Shown here: piece by piece, positions 43,561 through 55,575 of the stretch
How positions within the stretch are numbered: the stretch's first letter is position 1
How the letters are laid out: each line of letters begins with the position of its first letter
Made by a program: the position numbers and the translations under genes
The notes under the pieces: generated by a model
Database searches by the model: none
The model's input: only the letters and a program-made list of their open reading frames with translations
Told to the model about the DNA's origin: nothing
Source: Isochrysis galbana
Lineage: Eukaryota > Haptophyta > Isochrysidales > Isochrysidaceae
Assembly (NCBI GenBank): GCA_018136815.1
Contig: CM030933.1
Span: forward strand, 5,782,282-5,846,281
Length of the DNA stretch: 64,000 nucleotides
Direction: 5' to 3'

Positions 43561-43839
43561 AGAGAGGAGTGGCAAGAAATCAAGGGCAGGAGAACTGTGG
43601 ATGGATGACTACGATTTGAATGCCCGCATTCGTGCGCGCGCGGAGCATTGACAGGATTGCTTTAGCTAGCCTTCTCTTCAGCCCCTTTGCGGATGGAGGA
43701 AGGAAGGGCCATAGAGTGAGGAGGATCAAGAAGACGGCGCATCGACGCGCCGATGTGGTCGGCATCCTGCAGCAACCTTTCGCGCGGTTGAAAGCGCTTT
43801 GTTTGGTGTAAGGCTAGTTACCACTTTGATTTGGGCCTA

Positions 43840-43925
43840 ACCGGATATTGTGGGTAGTTCACCCAAGCCTAACTGGTTAGATAGTGGTAGTGACCCCCCC
43901 CTATCTGGTTAGATAGTGGTAGTGC
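43840..43925. repeat. Tandem repeat downstream of the RAE1 fusion gene
   Basis: TGGTTAGATAGTGGTAGTG occurs twice, about 35 bp apart, with a degenerate earlier copy (ACCGGATATTGTGGGTAGT). It is separated by a C-run. Confidence 0.65.
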
Positions 43926-44374
43926 GGAAAAAGATTCTGGGTATTCTGGGTATCCAGATACCCGGCTAGGCTGCTAGGGCGTCCACGCCCCCACATATTT
44001 GCACCATATACTAGCACCATACACCATATATAAAACCCCAACACGTCTCCAACAGGCCTATTCAAGCCCAGTCTCCAACTCCAACCAAGGTTTAGGTTTA
44101 AGCTTTTTGCTTTTTGCTTTTTGAATTTGCTCCACAATTCAAAATCCACCACATGTTTGTACCTAGAGCAATGCCCGCATCACCTCCTCCGCCCAAAAAC
44201 TTTTTCAGAGCCTCATCGGTCGTGCACGCGCAAGGCACCGTCGCCCGTACCGCCCAAGCCGCGCGCACACCCATCCTCGCCCTCTACGCAGGCGGCGTAG
44301 GTGTGTCAGAGCAAGGCTGATCTCACTCTCACTCTCTGTTGTTTGGAGATTGCCTGCGAGGGCTTGCCGGCAGC

Positions 44375-44605
44375 TGAGAATGTTTTGGACGAATCTTCCT
44401 GCCGTCGGCCGAGGAGAGGAGGACGGGGAGAGAGAGAGAGAGTCTCGCAGGGCGACTGCAGAACGAGAAGTCGAAGTCATGCCGGTATATTACCTTAAAC
44501 GAGCCAACAACTATAGCAACAGCAAAAACAAAATTCGAATCGCAAATTTCGAGACCAAAATCTTCAAACCTGGACTTGAGACCATGGGGAATCCGAATCT
44601 GTGTG
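44375..44605 (+). repeat. Inverted copy of 13015-13240
   Basis: Same family as the minus-strand repeat at 13.0-13.2 kb; contains CCGTCGGCCGAGGAGAGGAG, a GA tract and GAGACCATGGGG. Confidence 0.75.
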
Positions 44606-45083
44606 TCTTGTGCGTCAGTGGCAACACGGGGAACTGTTCAATTGTGATGTGAGCGCGTACCTTACACGAATATTCATGCCTACAGCCTACAGCCTTCAGA
44701 TAGGCAGGAATACAACAAGGTGAAGGCGCCCTCGTTGGCGCCGAGGAAACACGTGCCACATACTGGGCGTAGCTACGTTTCAAAGAAATCGTCAAGGCGG
44801 TGGAGCCGCCCGACACGGCGCTGCATCGGGCGGGAATCAAATGCCAAATGTAGCTTAGATATCAAGGAACCGATCACCCCGTACCCCGCGGGCGCGACCG
44901 CAAATTCTTTACGGGTAGAGCGTGAACGCGCGTGACGGAAGCAGGGGGGGAGGGGGGAGGGGGCGAATCGCACGCATTTCTTGGCAAAGATTTTCGTAGT
45001 GGCAGGTGCAGGTGGCCCCCCTGGAGGTTTTTCATTGGGCATCGCGCCACGGTCCAAAAATGCAGCCCAAACCTCACTAGTAG

Positions 45084-45260
45084 TTAAAAAGCCCCTGTTT
45101 GATCGCCCTATGTATGTAAACGAACCTGAGGTTGATCAGTCTCTTGGCAAGGGGGTGGGTGGATTCCTTCCCCACACAGCAAGGGAGAAGTGGAGAGAGT
45201 GGAAGGCTCGTGCCCCCCCCCCCCCGAGTGAACCAAGTACAAAATTAGTTGAGTGTATTC
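45084..45260. repeat. Transposon end motif followed by partial dispersed element
   Basis: 45084-45110 is TTAAAAAGCCCCTGTTTGAT then CGCCCTA. From about 45150, GAGAAGTGGAGAGAGTGGAAGG and GGCTCGTGCCCCCCCC lead to ACCAAGTACAAAATTAGTTG, matching the right end of the element at 35.9 kb. Two repeat families abut here. Confidence 0.6.
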
Positions 45261-45467
45261 TGTAGAAGTCTGTCCGCACTGGAAAAGAGAAATTCCGAGG
45301 TCGTTTTTTGTAGGCAGCAAAGCCCCCGAGGAACGAAACCGAGGTGGGGATTGGCCGCCGGAGTCCCAATTATCATGCTGAGGATTGCTTCAGTTTTGAA
45401 TGCACAACCTCACGTCATCAACATGCAGCTCGCTACTCGTCCGTATACTTCCCGCGACCGACCGTTA

Positions 45468-46889
45468 TCATGCCCCGGCCCATGCCACCCAGCAAGGATC
45501 TCCCGCCCATCCCATTCCACCGACACTTCGAGCTTGCAATAGTCTACCCACCAAATGTTTGCCGTCAAGCTCCGTTGCTGAACGAGGAGATCCCTGTAAT
45601 CTCAAGTGGTTGTCACGGTGCAGAGCTTGGCGCGATGTGCCAGGTGGCCTCGTTTCCGCCTTTTGCCACTCACGTTCTGCTGCTAGTCGGCCTGACCGGT
45701 GGTGCATCAGATCTTGACTACGGCTGACCTTGGCGTTTGCTGCTTGCCGTACTGCGACGCCAGCGGATAGTGGGCGCGACTGCAGATATCTTGGTGCGAC
45801 ATGTGCCCAGCGATCCTTTGGCTCGCGCCGAGCGCTGGCCGCTCGCTGACGTGGCGCTGACTGCTCAAGATCAGCGGCTGTGAAAGGAATGCGCGGTTCA
45901 TGTCTTCGTGCTGGTTTGATTGCGTTTTCTCTAAGACCGTCTTGTCGCAAAATCTCGCCCACCACACTTTGTTGGTGATCACGTCGGATTGGCCTGGCAC
46001 AAAAATCGGCGTATCGTGCTCGTGCTTCTCCTATATCCCCGTCTTGCGTGCCTAGCTGCACTGTCAGCGTACTGAAAGATCCGCCCTCGTCACCGCGCAA
46101 TGCTCTCGCCACTCCCGACGAGTTGTGATGGAGATTACGCCATTGCACTCCATGTGAGTCGTTGGCCTCCACCCTATTGACTGGCCGCATAGCGAGCTTC
46201 TCGTCAACCCCGCGTGCCAACCTCGACGAACTTGGTAACCCGCCACTATTCACGTCATCATGATTGGCTGGCTCAGTGGCTGAACTGGCGTAGGAATCCC
46301 CGGCAAGGAGAGCGGCAACACCCGTGGATGGTGGCCTAACAGTGGGCCGTCCTTGCACGAAAGGCTCTGAGGGACGCTCTCCTGCGGTAATGCTAGCTAT
46401 ATCATCGCGCTTTCTCGCCAAATGTGGTTCGAGGCGCCGTTCAAGCTGTCTCCTCTGCGCCTGCGTTGCGACCAGTGCCTCATCCAGTTGGCGCATTCGC
46501 ACCATGCTTGCTCTCTCACAGTGCGTCATACACGGCAATGGATCTGGTGAGGTGGACGTAGCGCGATGAAACGAGGCAGCTTGGTCTTGACGACTCCGAG
46601 TCGCAGGTGCAGCGATCGTTACATCCGGAGGGTTTCTAGCTCTTTGCCTGGCCTCAGCAGCAGTTGCCGTCTTGCGCTTCGCTTCAGCAGTGGCCTCTAG
46701 GTGGCTGGCCTCTGGAGCAGGTGCCCTCCGGGTGACCTCCGCTGCTGCGGTTGCCTTGCGGCTCGCCTCAGCGGCTGCCACCTTGCGGCTCACCTCTGCT
46801 TCGGCACGCGCTTCTGCCTGTCGTCGTGAGACCCCCTCTCGGAGGAGAGAGACGCTCTCGATCTGGCTGAGCGGCAGTACGACGGGCAT
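45468..46889 (-). CDS. Unknown basic, Ala/Arg-rich coiled-coil protein
   Basis: The frame from the ATG at 46889 encodes 473 residues; a longer version starting at 47144 adds Gly/Arg-rich sequence that looks like leader. Residues 20-90 are imperfect repeats of Glu-Ala-Ser-Arg-Lys-Ala type (EVSRKVAAAEASRKATAAAE), predicted to be helical. A helix with RMRQLDEALVATQAQRRQLE and RRLEPHLARKRDDI follows at about 130-160. The rest is low in hydrophobic residues and rich in Arg and Ser, and probably disordered. No domain is recognised. Absence of stop codons over 470 codons on a moderately GC-rich stretch supports a gene, but splice sites were not resolved and parts may be noncoding. Confidence 0.5.
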   Translation of the reverse strand: MPVVLPLSQIESVSLLREGVSRRQAEARAEAEVSRKVAAAEASRKATAAAEVTRRAPAPEASHLEATAEAKRKTATAAEARQRARNPPDVTIAAPATRSRQDQAASFHRATSTSPDPLPCMTHCERASMVRMRQLDEALVATQAQRRQLERRLEPHLARKRDDIASITAGERPSEPFVQGRPTVRPPSTGVAALLAGDSYASSATEPANHDDVNSGGLPSSSRLARGVDEKLAMRPVNRVEANDSHGVQWRNLHHNSSGVARALRGDEGGSFSTLTVQLGTQDGDIGEARARYADFCARPIRRDHQQSVVGEILRQDGLRENAIKPARRHEPRIPFTAADLEQSAPRQRAASARREPKDRWAHVAPRYLQSRPLSAGVAVRQAANAKVSRSQDLMHHRSGRLAAEREWQKAETRPPGTSRQALHRDNHLRLQGSPRSATELDGKHLVGRLLQARSVGGMGWAGDPCWVAWAGA

Positions 46890-47289
46890 CTCGAGTCCAG
46901 GGGGAGCAAGAGATCTTCCCCGCCCTCCCCCCTTGCCTGCTTCTTCCTCTCCCGCTCTTCCCCCTGCCAGCCAGCTCCGGCTGCTCCCTCCCTCCCGTCC
47001 TCCCCTCCCCTCCCTGCCCCGCTTTTCCTCTCCGCCCCCCCCCCCCCCCTCCCCGACGGCCGCGAGCAGTTGAGAGGAGGGCGAGAGAGAGGGGAAGCGA
47101 CCGCTGGGCCTCTTGTGTTCCCTTCCAGAGTTTAGAGATATCACAAGGGCTTTATGTGAATGTCTGGGGCTCTGGCCGTTCGTTCTACTACCACTAATGT
47201 GCGAGAGAGCCAGGGAGCACCAACGGCCAGAGGGAGGTTTTCCGCGGAGGAGAGGAATAATAGACTCACTGTACAGGGGAGAGGAGAGA

Positions 47290-47465
47290 GGAAGAAGGAG
47301 TGAGAGAAAGGGAAGAATAGATATGAGGTGAGGAAGAGGGGAGAGAGAGAGATGAGGGAGGAGAGATGATGAGAGAGAGAAGAGAGGAGAGATGATGAGA
47401 GAGAGAAGAGAGGAGAGAGGGAGAGAGGAAGAGAGGAGAGAGCGAGAGAGGAAGAGAGGAGTGAG
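47290..47465. repeat. GA-rich microsatellite
   Basis: Nearly pure purine with GAGAGAGAAGAGAGGAGAGA units interrupted by TGATGA, which recurs three times. Confidence 0.8.
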
Positions 47466-47876
47466 TAGAAGAACAGTAAGCGTACTCCTACCTACTCCTG
47501 CACTCCTATATTTTGTACTCTACTCTACTCTAAGTACTCCTACTCTGTGCACTGATCATTCTGGAGCTAGACTTCTTCAATTTCAGAAACGAAAAGATCA
47601 GAAACGAAAGATGAGGAGATGAGTACCTAAAGACTGAAGTAGACTACGAGCGGACTGTCCTCCTCGTCGCAGGACGGAAGCACAACGAGAGGAGAAGGGT
47701 CGGGGAGAGGAGGGGGGAGGGCAGGGAGGGAGGGCGCTGGACGAGCGGATCGACGTCGCGGTGGAGAGAGAATAGAGGCTGACCGAGAGCGAGGAGGAGG
47801 GGGGAGGTGAGGGAGGGGGGTTCACTCTTCCCTGTAGCGTCTGCCTTGTCGGACAGCCGCTCGTGGGTGCGAGTGG

Positions 47877-50562
47877 ATGCTGGTTGGGGCGGTGGTGCGG
47901 AGGGAGGTGGGCTTCCGTCGGTGTGTGCGCAGCTTGTGCACGCTGCGCGGCCAACCGCTGGTTCGAGGCGCCGCTGCCGGCGCTCTCCTCCACTCTAGGG
48001 TCGCACTCAGCTTCTGGGGCAGCGTGGACCCCGCGCAGGGCAGCGTGACTGAGCCGCATCACCCGCTGCACCGTCAGCGGCTCAAGGGCACAGTCCTGGT
48101 GCTCCCTTGCGGCCGCGGCTCGAGCACCTCGAGCCAGGTGCTCCTGCAGCTCATGCTCAATGGCCACGCGCCCGCCGCTATTCTCCTGCGCGACCCGGAC
48201 CCCATACTCTGTGTCGGAGCGATTGTGGCGCACGAGATGTTTGACAAATCAATGCCAATCATTGTCGTCGGCGAGGACGGATTCAACAAGCTAGCCGGAC
48301 ACAAGAGCGCCGCTATTGATATTGATGGTTCCGTGCGCCTCTTTCAGGGCAACATCACTCAAAGTTCTGAGGCAGCAGCATTGTGCGCTCAAGCTCAAGG
48401 CAGCCGTGGCCATGCGCCATTGACCGCCTCTAAGGAAATGCCACGCTCACTTGAGGGGACGCTTTCGCTCGATGACACGGAGCGCGCCATGCTAGAAGGC
48501 TTCAAAGGAAGGGCGGTGCAGCTAGCCATGAGAATTGTCCAGCGTGCAGCAGAAGCACAAGGTGCTAAGCATCTTGTCCCCGTTACTCAGGTACGAGCCT
48601 GCCGTACATTTGCCATCCCTGCGCAGATGTGGGTTGGGGTTGATCAGCACACCTGACAATCCTTAGCCGTGTCCCATGCACTTGCACCTGCAGGCACACA
48701 TTGATAGTTGCATGTGGATCTCTCATGCTAGCTTACTCTTCGTGCAACGTCTGGTCGCACTAGGCGGATCCGTTGCTGTCCCAACAACGTTGAACTCCGC
48801 TTCCGTCGACATGTCGAGGTGGAGGGAAATGAGCGTCCCACCAACTTTTGGAGAAGCAGCAAGTGCTCTTGGTCAGTACTGCTTGATGGGGCCCTGCCAT
48901 GTGCCAGAAGATGCCAGGGTGCAATGAAGAGGCTGGACGGAGTGCGAGGCCGTGATGATTTGGGTCATGGACTTATCTCCCAGTGCTCGTATTACGTTCT
49001 TGTCCACGATAGTTGTATTCAAATCTTGCCTTTCCGTAGGGAAGGCATATGCTGAGCTTGGCGCTCGACCTACATTCACTTGCGCGCCATATTTGCTCGA
49101 TTCGGCGCCACGACGAGGTACGTGCTGCTGGCTTAGACATCCTAGGTGGTCTCATGAGCTCGCACCTAGTCATCGAACGATCGCTCCTGCACTTACCTAT
49201 CACTTGTGAGACCTTCCTCGCTTTCTTGGCATAGGGGAGCACATCGGATGGGGGGAATCGAACGCGGTCGTCTACGCCAATTCGGTTCTAGGAGCGAGGA
49301 CCCAAAAGTACGCGTGCAATAGAGACCTTGTTGGATTACTTGGCTCAGCTTTCTATAGCCGGGTGGATTCATCGTAAGCCTAGGAGATTTAACGGAACGA
49401 TTGTAGAGCAGTGTGGCCATGGATTTTTGCTAGGGGATGTCCTTCGCGCGAATTCAGCCTTGCGAGCAGACCTGCTCGCTAATTCGCGTGCCTGAAATGA
49501 GGTTCCGTGTGAAACGGTTCAACCTACTCACCGCGTGTACATAGGTATGCCGACTTTTTGGACGTTTGTATTGCAATCACAGGCCGCGCACCTGCCGCTG
49601 GCGCTCACTTGGAAGAGGAACGGCGGCCTACCATTCTGCTGCAACTTTGTGAAGTCGATTTTCACCCACAACGTCTTGCAAGTGTCATGGATGATACGTT
49701 TTGGCCCTTGCTAGGCCATGTTTGCGGCGCGGTCGCCGGCTCACGAGTACCTCTTATCCTTGGGCTTGAAGACTTCAAGCCAAGTCGTGATGATTTGAAG
49801 GCATTTTGCGCTGCTTTCGGCACAACGGGTGGCGCACCCCTCTGCCACATTCATGGGCATACTCCTGAATCGGAGGATGTCATCAGAGGCGCTTTTCCCG
49901 TCCTTGCGGAAACACGGCTGGCCCAAGTGCATGCAGATGCTTTCAGGAAATCCCGAACCGCCTTGGACCACACAAGTGGAGATCGACCGCGTGATGCGTA
50001 TCTCAGTGATAAGGATCGCGAGACGATAATCATACGGATGTCCGACCTTGGCAACGCCTTTGATCTTCTAGACGGACGGGAGGCAATACCTCCCCATGTG
50101 AATGTGGACATACCGCGTGAAGGCGACGATGAGGCTATTCAACTAGTTGCACTCGGGAATCCACACCTCTCATTGGATGAATTGGCAAAGCTTGCTTCTT
50201 TGACACGCGGGCACCGCTGTCATCCCGAGGTTCGTTTTGTGATCACGGTTGGCCGCGACGTATTCGCAGTTGCCGCATCTGCAGGTTATACGTCTCAGAT
50301 TGAGCGCTTCGGCGCCCTCATTGTCACAGATACTTGTTGGTGCATGATCGAGGAGCCGATAGTGCCTGTAAATGCGCGAACAATACTCACCAACTCCGCC
50401 AAGTATGCACATTATGCACCCGGCCTAAGCGGGCGCCGTGCGCGCCTCACAAGTCTCTCCAATTGCGTGCGTGCCGCCGTAAACGGTCGCTTGAAGCGGA
50501 ATTCCCGCCCTTGTTGGCTCGTCAGTCCCGGCGCTCGGCAAGCCTATGTAAACGCTATGTGA
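47877..50562 (+). CDS. Aconitase X (AcnX): fused swivelling and catalytic domains
   Basis: Exons 47877-48590, 48694-48871, 49040-49117, 49235-49307 and 49545-50562 join with all phases matching (0, 1, 1, 2) to 686 residues. The N-terminal part is the DUF126 swivelling domain: LSFWGSVDPAQG, LVLPCGRGSSTSSQVLLQL, APAAILLRDPDPIL and MPIIVVGEDGF. From about residue 195 it is the DUF521 catalytic domain: RAMLEGFKGRAVQLAMRI, VPVTQAHIDSCMW, VPTTLNSASVD, PTFTCAPY, GWGESNAVVYANSVLGAR, YADFLDVCIAITGRAPA and TDTCWCMIEEPI, with the Cys residues expected to hold the iron-sulfur cluster or take part in catalysis. Characterised AcnX proteins are cis-3-hydroxy-L-proline dehydratase or mevalonate 5-phosphate dehydratase; bacteria and archaea often have the two parts as separate genes. 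The start codon is the least certain point. Substrate cannot be told here. Confidence 0.88.
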
Positions 50563-51796
50563 AAGGTCATTCTTCGCCCGCCCTCGCACCCGTCGCAACA
50601 TCTTATCGAACCGGTACCGCAGCGAGGACTAGGCCGGCGTATGCCAACAGTAGCGCAGCTGACGCGTGCATGGCTACCAGTACACATCAAGATATATTCC
50701 CCTACATTCACACACATGCACATCAGCTAAGTTTATAGCTTGTATCACACGAGGAGGCGCCTCGTGCCCTCCCCCTTGGCCTTGGCCTCAGGCTCCAACT
50801 CTCCTCCGGGGGCCCTGTCGGTCAACCTCGGACTCTACCCGCTTGCCGGAGCTAAGCATTCCATCACATCAACATCAATGCAACTAGTTGCACATCGCGT
50901 CGAGGTGGCTAGACGCGCAAGCACGGTGGCCCCGCGGGGGAGCCGCACCGAAAAAAACGCGTGGAAGGGGGGTGGGGTTCGAGACGAGCTTTTTTTATGG
51001 GGGGATGTGAGACCGGGGGGGGGGAGGGGGGGGGGCAGGGCGGGCAATGCTCGAGCTGGTGGGCAACGAGGAACGAACGGCAAAAAAGTCAAAATCAAAA
51101 ATTAGCACAAAACACGACTTACGGGCTACGCGACGGCGATGGCCATTTTCGCAATCGACAATACTCGAACAATTGGTGACATAGTATCGCGTATTCGACA
51201 GGCCATCCTTCCGATTTCTTTGATCGTACTGGTCACCCGCATGGGAGTCTTCATGTGGTGGAGAGGCGCACCCTGAGGTTTCCCAAACCACGCAAGTTGT
51301 CCACAGGCGACGGCGCGCACCTAAAAGACCTAAAACCATCGATGGACCGTGGACCGTCGCGGCCCATCGATGCGGGGAAACTCGCTGCCCATAGAAATAT
51401 GTATGTTGATCAAATTACCAATGTGTAAAGAAAATATAACCACAATCGATGGTCCACTTTCGACGGAACGCGACCTCAGCGATCAACGACCACTTATTTG
51501 GCTTGCTGCTCCTTGTCTCCGATCCCAACACGGCTGCTAAAGCCATGTGCAGAGTGAGGGTTAAGACAGCAACAGGGACCATCACAAAGCTCTAATCCCT
51601 TGCCATGGACAGGCATTCCGAATTTCATCATGGTCTACATTGATCTAACGAATTGACATGTGTTGAATGAAAGTCCATGCACGCAGGGAACAAGAGCACT
51701 CATTTCAATTTCTTAATCTTGCCAGAGGCACTTGGTCCACACATGAATGAAAGTAAGGAATAGAGCGGCAAAATGTGTGCGCCCAGAAGGGTGAGC
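50563..51796. other. Gene-free interval
   Basis: There are homopolymer G runs at 51015-51035, otherwise mixed sequence. No protein similarity or repeat copy was recognised. It lies between the 3' ends of AcnX (+) and the antenna gene (-). Confidence 0.5.
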
Positions 51797-52584
51797 TTAG
51801 AAAGTGGCATCTCCCCAGTACGTGCCCCAAGTGTCACCAGAGACAGCCTCTTGAGCAAGGAATCCGGCGGCAGCAATCATTGCCAGGCGTCCATGCGAGA
51901 GCTCCTTCTCTTGCATCAAACGAAACTCGTCCGGGTCCGATGGCGCGAGGCCTAGAGGGTCGAAGCCTAAATCACCCGGTTCGTAGCCCTCGCGAAGAGC
52001 GCTGTCAGCCTTTCCCGTCTCAGGGTTGACCTTTGCCCAGCCCTTCTGGATCCGGAAGAGCTCAGCACGTCCAATGCCGATCGTCATCACGATCCATAGC
52101 CAGTATGGAAGCTGGGGAATCTGCTCGATGGCTGGGCCGTTATCGCCGGAGAAAAGCGGGTGAAATTTCTCTTGCACAATGAAGCCGAGGGATGCGAGCA
52201 TCGCGACTCGCCCATGAGTAGTTTCCGCCTCGCGAAGTCGGTAGACCTCGAGCTTATCCTTGCCCTTGAGAAATCCAGCTGGATCGAACTCGCCCAAGAT
52301 GTTGGCGCCGCCCGGGAGGCCGTAAGCAAATTCATCGTTGGCAGCCATACGAGGCTGCACCTTGGGCGCCGCCTGGTGATATGTGAGGGGCAGTTTGTGA
52401 GGCGCCGAGCGGCCAGGTGGTATGCACATGGCCGTAGAGCAGGCATGTGCTGGTGCCAGACGTCACGTTCAGGGCCGTGGTGCAGGCATCTAGTGAGAAG
52501 TGTGCAAACGGCCCTCGGTGAGTCAGCGCGCACCGAGGCGAAGCCGGCGATGGCGGTCGAGGGGAGAGAGGCGAGCGTCATCAT
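51797..52584 (-). CDS. Fucoxanthin/chlorophyll a/c-type light-harvesting protein
   Basis: Exons 52584-52534 and 52372-51797 join over a 161-nt phase-0 intron to 208 residues. The first exon is almost exactly the signal peptide (MMTLASLPSTAIAGFAS); cleavage before GFAS leaves a Phe near the new N terminus, the hallmark of import into complex plastids. The mature protein has the three antenna helices: EAETTHGRVAMLASLGF (helix 1, with the Glu/His/Arg chlorophyll ligands), LPYWLWIVMTIGIGRAEL (helix 2) and EKELSHGRLAMIAAAGFLAQ (helix 3, same motif). GYEPGDLGFDPLGL precedes helix 3. It would bind chlorophyll and carotenoid in the thylakoid. Length and motifs are normal for the family. Confidence 0.93.
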
Positions 52585-54158
52585 GATGAGTAGGGGGCGC
52601 AAGGGAAGGCGGTCAAAAGCCTACTCCAGGGGGGGGGGGCAATCAAGCCAATTGGGTCGGCGCTGTCGGCCGTCGGGGGGCGGAAAAGAGGGGAAGGGAG
52701 GGGGGGGGGGGGGGGGGAGGGGGGGGGAGAGTTCTGCGACTCGACCCCGAAGAGTCGTGGAAAAGGCACCTCCCCCTCCGGAGCCCGCGCTCTCGCCGTC
52801 CGCGCAAGGAGGGGACGCAAGGAGGACTCGCCGGCAGCACGCCATGAGATGTAAAAAGCTCATGGATAGCTCAGGGCTAGTTAGAGAAGTACCACGAGTC
52901 TAGCAGCGACGGCGAAGATCGAGACCACGCGAGAACGCAAGTGAACCCTCATGGATGACTCATGGCTCATGGGACATGGGACTAAGAGATACACTCTACT
53001 ACTACTACAAAACTCATTCAGACACTTCCCCACAGCACACATAGGACATAGGGCGTTCAAACAGCTACTTGTACTAGCAGTATTTTAAACGGACAGTTGA
53101 TCGCACGTGACACGTGAGATAACAAGTAGCCCGGTCACTCACTATGGGGGTGCGGAGTGCGGAGGGCACCAGCTACTATGGGTAAATGAAGGGCTAAATA
53201 AGCTCCCTATAGGTTCCGGTAGGATAAAGGATAATAATATAATATAACTGAGCATTAATTAGTATCACTACTCTCACTATCACTAGCCCTGTCGTGGATA
53301 AAGGGAGCCTCATCATGCCGCACGCTCTACCCTTAGAGCGTGCCTCCTTTCCCGCGCCCTGTGCCTCCTTCCCCTTCCCATCTCCCGCCGCGCGCTCTAT
53401 CTTTAGTTAGAGCGTGTGTCGTGTCTCCCCCACACCCCGTTCCTCCCCTCTGCTCCTCCCGCCCCGAGTTCCCGCGCGCACGACTCGCAACCGGGATCCC
53501 TTCCTTCCGTTCTCTCATCTCTCATATCTTCGCGGCGTTCCCTTGTTCCCTTGGCCAGAGACCAGAGACCAGAGAGGGTCGGAAGGTTTCCGCGTTCGCC
53601 GTTTTCCCCCCGCTCCTCCAGCGCCCGCTCCCTTCCCCCCTCCCTCTGTTTTTCCCATCTAGGCTCGGAATGCCCCCTCTCCACCGGGCGAGCCAAAATC
53701 AAGGGATGGCGCCTGGCCTCGAGAGCGCCGCCGAGGCTCCTCGATGATGTGTGGCGTGGCCAGGCCACGAGACTTCCGCCTGGCAGCCGGCTGTCTCTCT
53801 GCCGCAGCAGAGCCACAGACGTGTGCGTGTGCATCCGTATCAGCCGCTATGCTGCTATGTCTGCCATGTCGCCAGCCATTGCAGGAGGTACGTCGTGCAA
53901 GCTCATGTTGCTGGCCGCTGCAAGATGAGAGGCCGCCTGCAAGACATGCCAAGCGCGGCCCATGGCTGGCGTCGATGGTGGCTCTGCAGGCCGCGGTGTC
54001 TGGGGGGGCATGGTCCCCACGGGTTTCTCTTTTCGCGCCCCCTCCCCCCTTGCCCGAGCCCCCCCCCCCCCCCCCCCGCCCCGGTGGCCGCGCTACCTTA
54101 AAGTACTACTTTCTGTGATAAAGAGAAGAGAGACGAACTGCGGAAATGCCACCGCTTG
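52585..54158. other. Gene-free interval, low complexity
   Basis: G-runs at 52700-52730 sit just upstream of the antenna gene. 53340-53750 is C/T-rich with compositional frames on both strands. C-runs at 54060-54080 lead into the next gene. A short repeat (53230-53290) matches 38110-38170. Confidence 0.5.
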
Positions 54159-54863
54159 ATGAAATTCTGTGCGCCAGCACGCCGCCCAACAGCCGCACTC
54201 GCTCCCACGCGCGCTGCTCGCAACCAAGCAACGCCGTTGTGGCGAGCAGAGATGGCAGCGGGTGCAGCCGTCGTGGGGCTCACGCTACGCCGCACGCGCG
54301 CATTCCCGTCTCAACGCGCGTTGTGCACTCCGACGGGATTTGGTGTGGCACTCCAAAAGGGGCAAGATCCAATTGTTCTTGGTGGATCTGCTGCCTCCCC
54401 AGCGGCAGCAGAAACATTCGAGGCCTGGCACAAGGCATTGAAATGTTCGTTGCATGGAGGAGACTATGCGTCTGGCATGCGATTGCTTAAGCCGCGCATG
54501 CACACCGCCTGCGTCTTCCGCCCACCCACATATTTCAAGCCGTGGGTGGGACGTGATGAAACGTTATGCTTGCTTGGAGCTGTGTCCGAAGTGTTTGGGA
54601 CATCCTTTCGATACGGCAGACAGTGGCTGAGCGACGACGGACGAGAATGGGCACTTGAATTCTCCGCACATGTAGGCTCGATCGGCAAAACCATACATGG
54701 AATCGATTTGGTGTCTCTTGATGAAGATGGGCTGATCACGGAGTTCACAGTACTTGCCCGCCCGCCCAATGCGGTCGAGGCCCTTAGGAATGAAATGATG
54801 CAGAAAGTGCCGGTCCGTATGGCAGCCCTCAAAGTAAAACAAGCTCTTGGTATGACCACATGA
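54159..54863 (+). CDS. SnoaL/NTF2-like cone-fold protein with N-terminal leader
   Basis: A single exon encodes 234 residues from the ATG at 54159. The last 150 residues form an NTF2-like (SnoaL) domain: ACVFRPPTYFKPWVGRDETL, FRYGRQWLSDDGREWALEF and IHGIDLVSLDEDGLITEFTV, then ARPPNAVEALRNEM; the Asp-Gly run and VxxxDEDG turn are typical of polyketide-cyclase-like and unknown-function members. The first 60 residues are Arg/Ala-rich without acidic residues at the start, consistent with a mitochondrial or plastid transit peptide; an inner ATG at 54252 would also leave such a leader. The reaction is unknown; these folds often lack catalytic residues one can read off. Confidence 0.72.
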   Translation: MKFCAPARRPTAALAPTRAARNQATPLWRAEMAAGAAVVGLTLRRTRAFPSQRALCTPTGFGVALQKGQDPIVLGGSAASPAAAETFEAWHKALKCSLHGGDYASGMRLLKPRMHTACVFRPPTYFKPWVGRDETLCLLGAVSEVFGTSFRYGRQWLSDDGREWALEFSAHVGSIGKTIHGIDLVSLDEDGLITEFTVLARPPNAVEALRNEMMQKVPVRMAALKVKQALGMTT

Positions 54864-55194
54864 TCGACACTGCCGGCTACCTAGCACGAAAGTGATGTGT
54901 CGCCATTGTCAAATATAATTGTCGCATATTGCTAATGTTGAAGCACACAGTGCTAGTGTTGAAGCATTTAGCACCAAAAGATTGATGCCACATTGAAAGA
55001 AAACGTCTTAATATTCTCGTCACACGCGCAGCCCTGTGTTCTATATCGCACCTCACAATGGGCACGAATCTGGCTCTAGTGGCGCGTGCGCTTAGAATGG
55101 CAGAAAGGCTCGCCTGCAAATGCCAACAACTTCCTCGACACGGGCCCGCGCGTCACGCAATCTCCACACCGCTCGACATGTACTTGATGTTCTG

Positions 55195-55575
55195 CTTGGT
55201 TTAGGGGAATGATTCTGGTGTATTTGTGAGGCGGTGTATCCTGTTGTTCTCAGGATCGTTGTCCGTCGTTTTTCGCTGCGTCGCTGCACTCTAGCAGCCT
55301 AGGCCGCCCCCTCCCTGAGCCTGAGGGAAAGGTTCTTTGTAGGTCTGACAATCTCTTACAACCCAACACGCTAGGGCCGCTAGGAGCGCCTCGCCGCCCC
55401 ACCGCCCTTCGTTCGCCGTTGGTCCCCAGTCCACACATCCAAATGGAGTTTCCCGACCCAATCCAGAATTTTATTCACCCGACTCCCGGCGGGGAGGAGG
55501 GCCAAAGCGCCGCGCTAGCCGCTCGCGACGGAGTGGCTCAGAGCCCTCTGGCTACGCTCGATTCGACAGGACTCT
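55195..55575 (+). repeat. Solo LTR-like copy of 15070-15450
   Basis: Inverted relative to the 15.07 kb copy, with no chromovirus genes beside it, as expected after recombination between two LTRs. It lies between two genes on opposite strands. Confidence 0.55.

Noticed and set aside
53340-53928. Several plus and minus frames
   Set aside because: Ser/Pro/Arg-rich composition effect in pyrimidine-rich DNA; no domain and no splice pattern that restores one.
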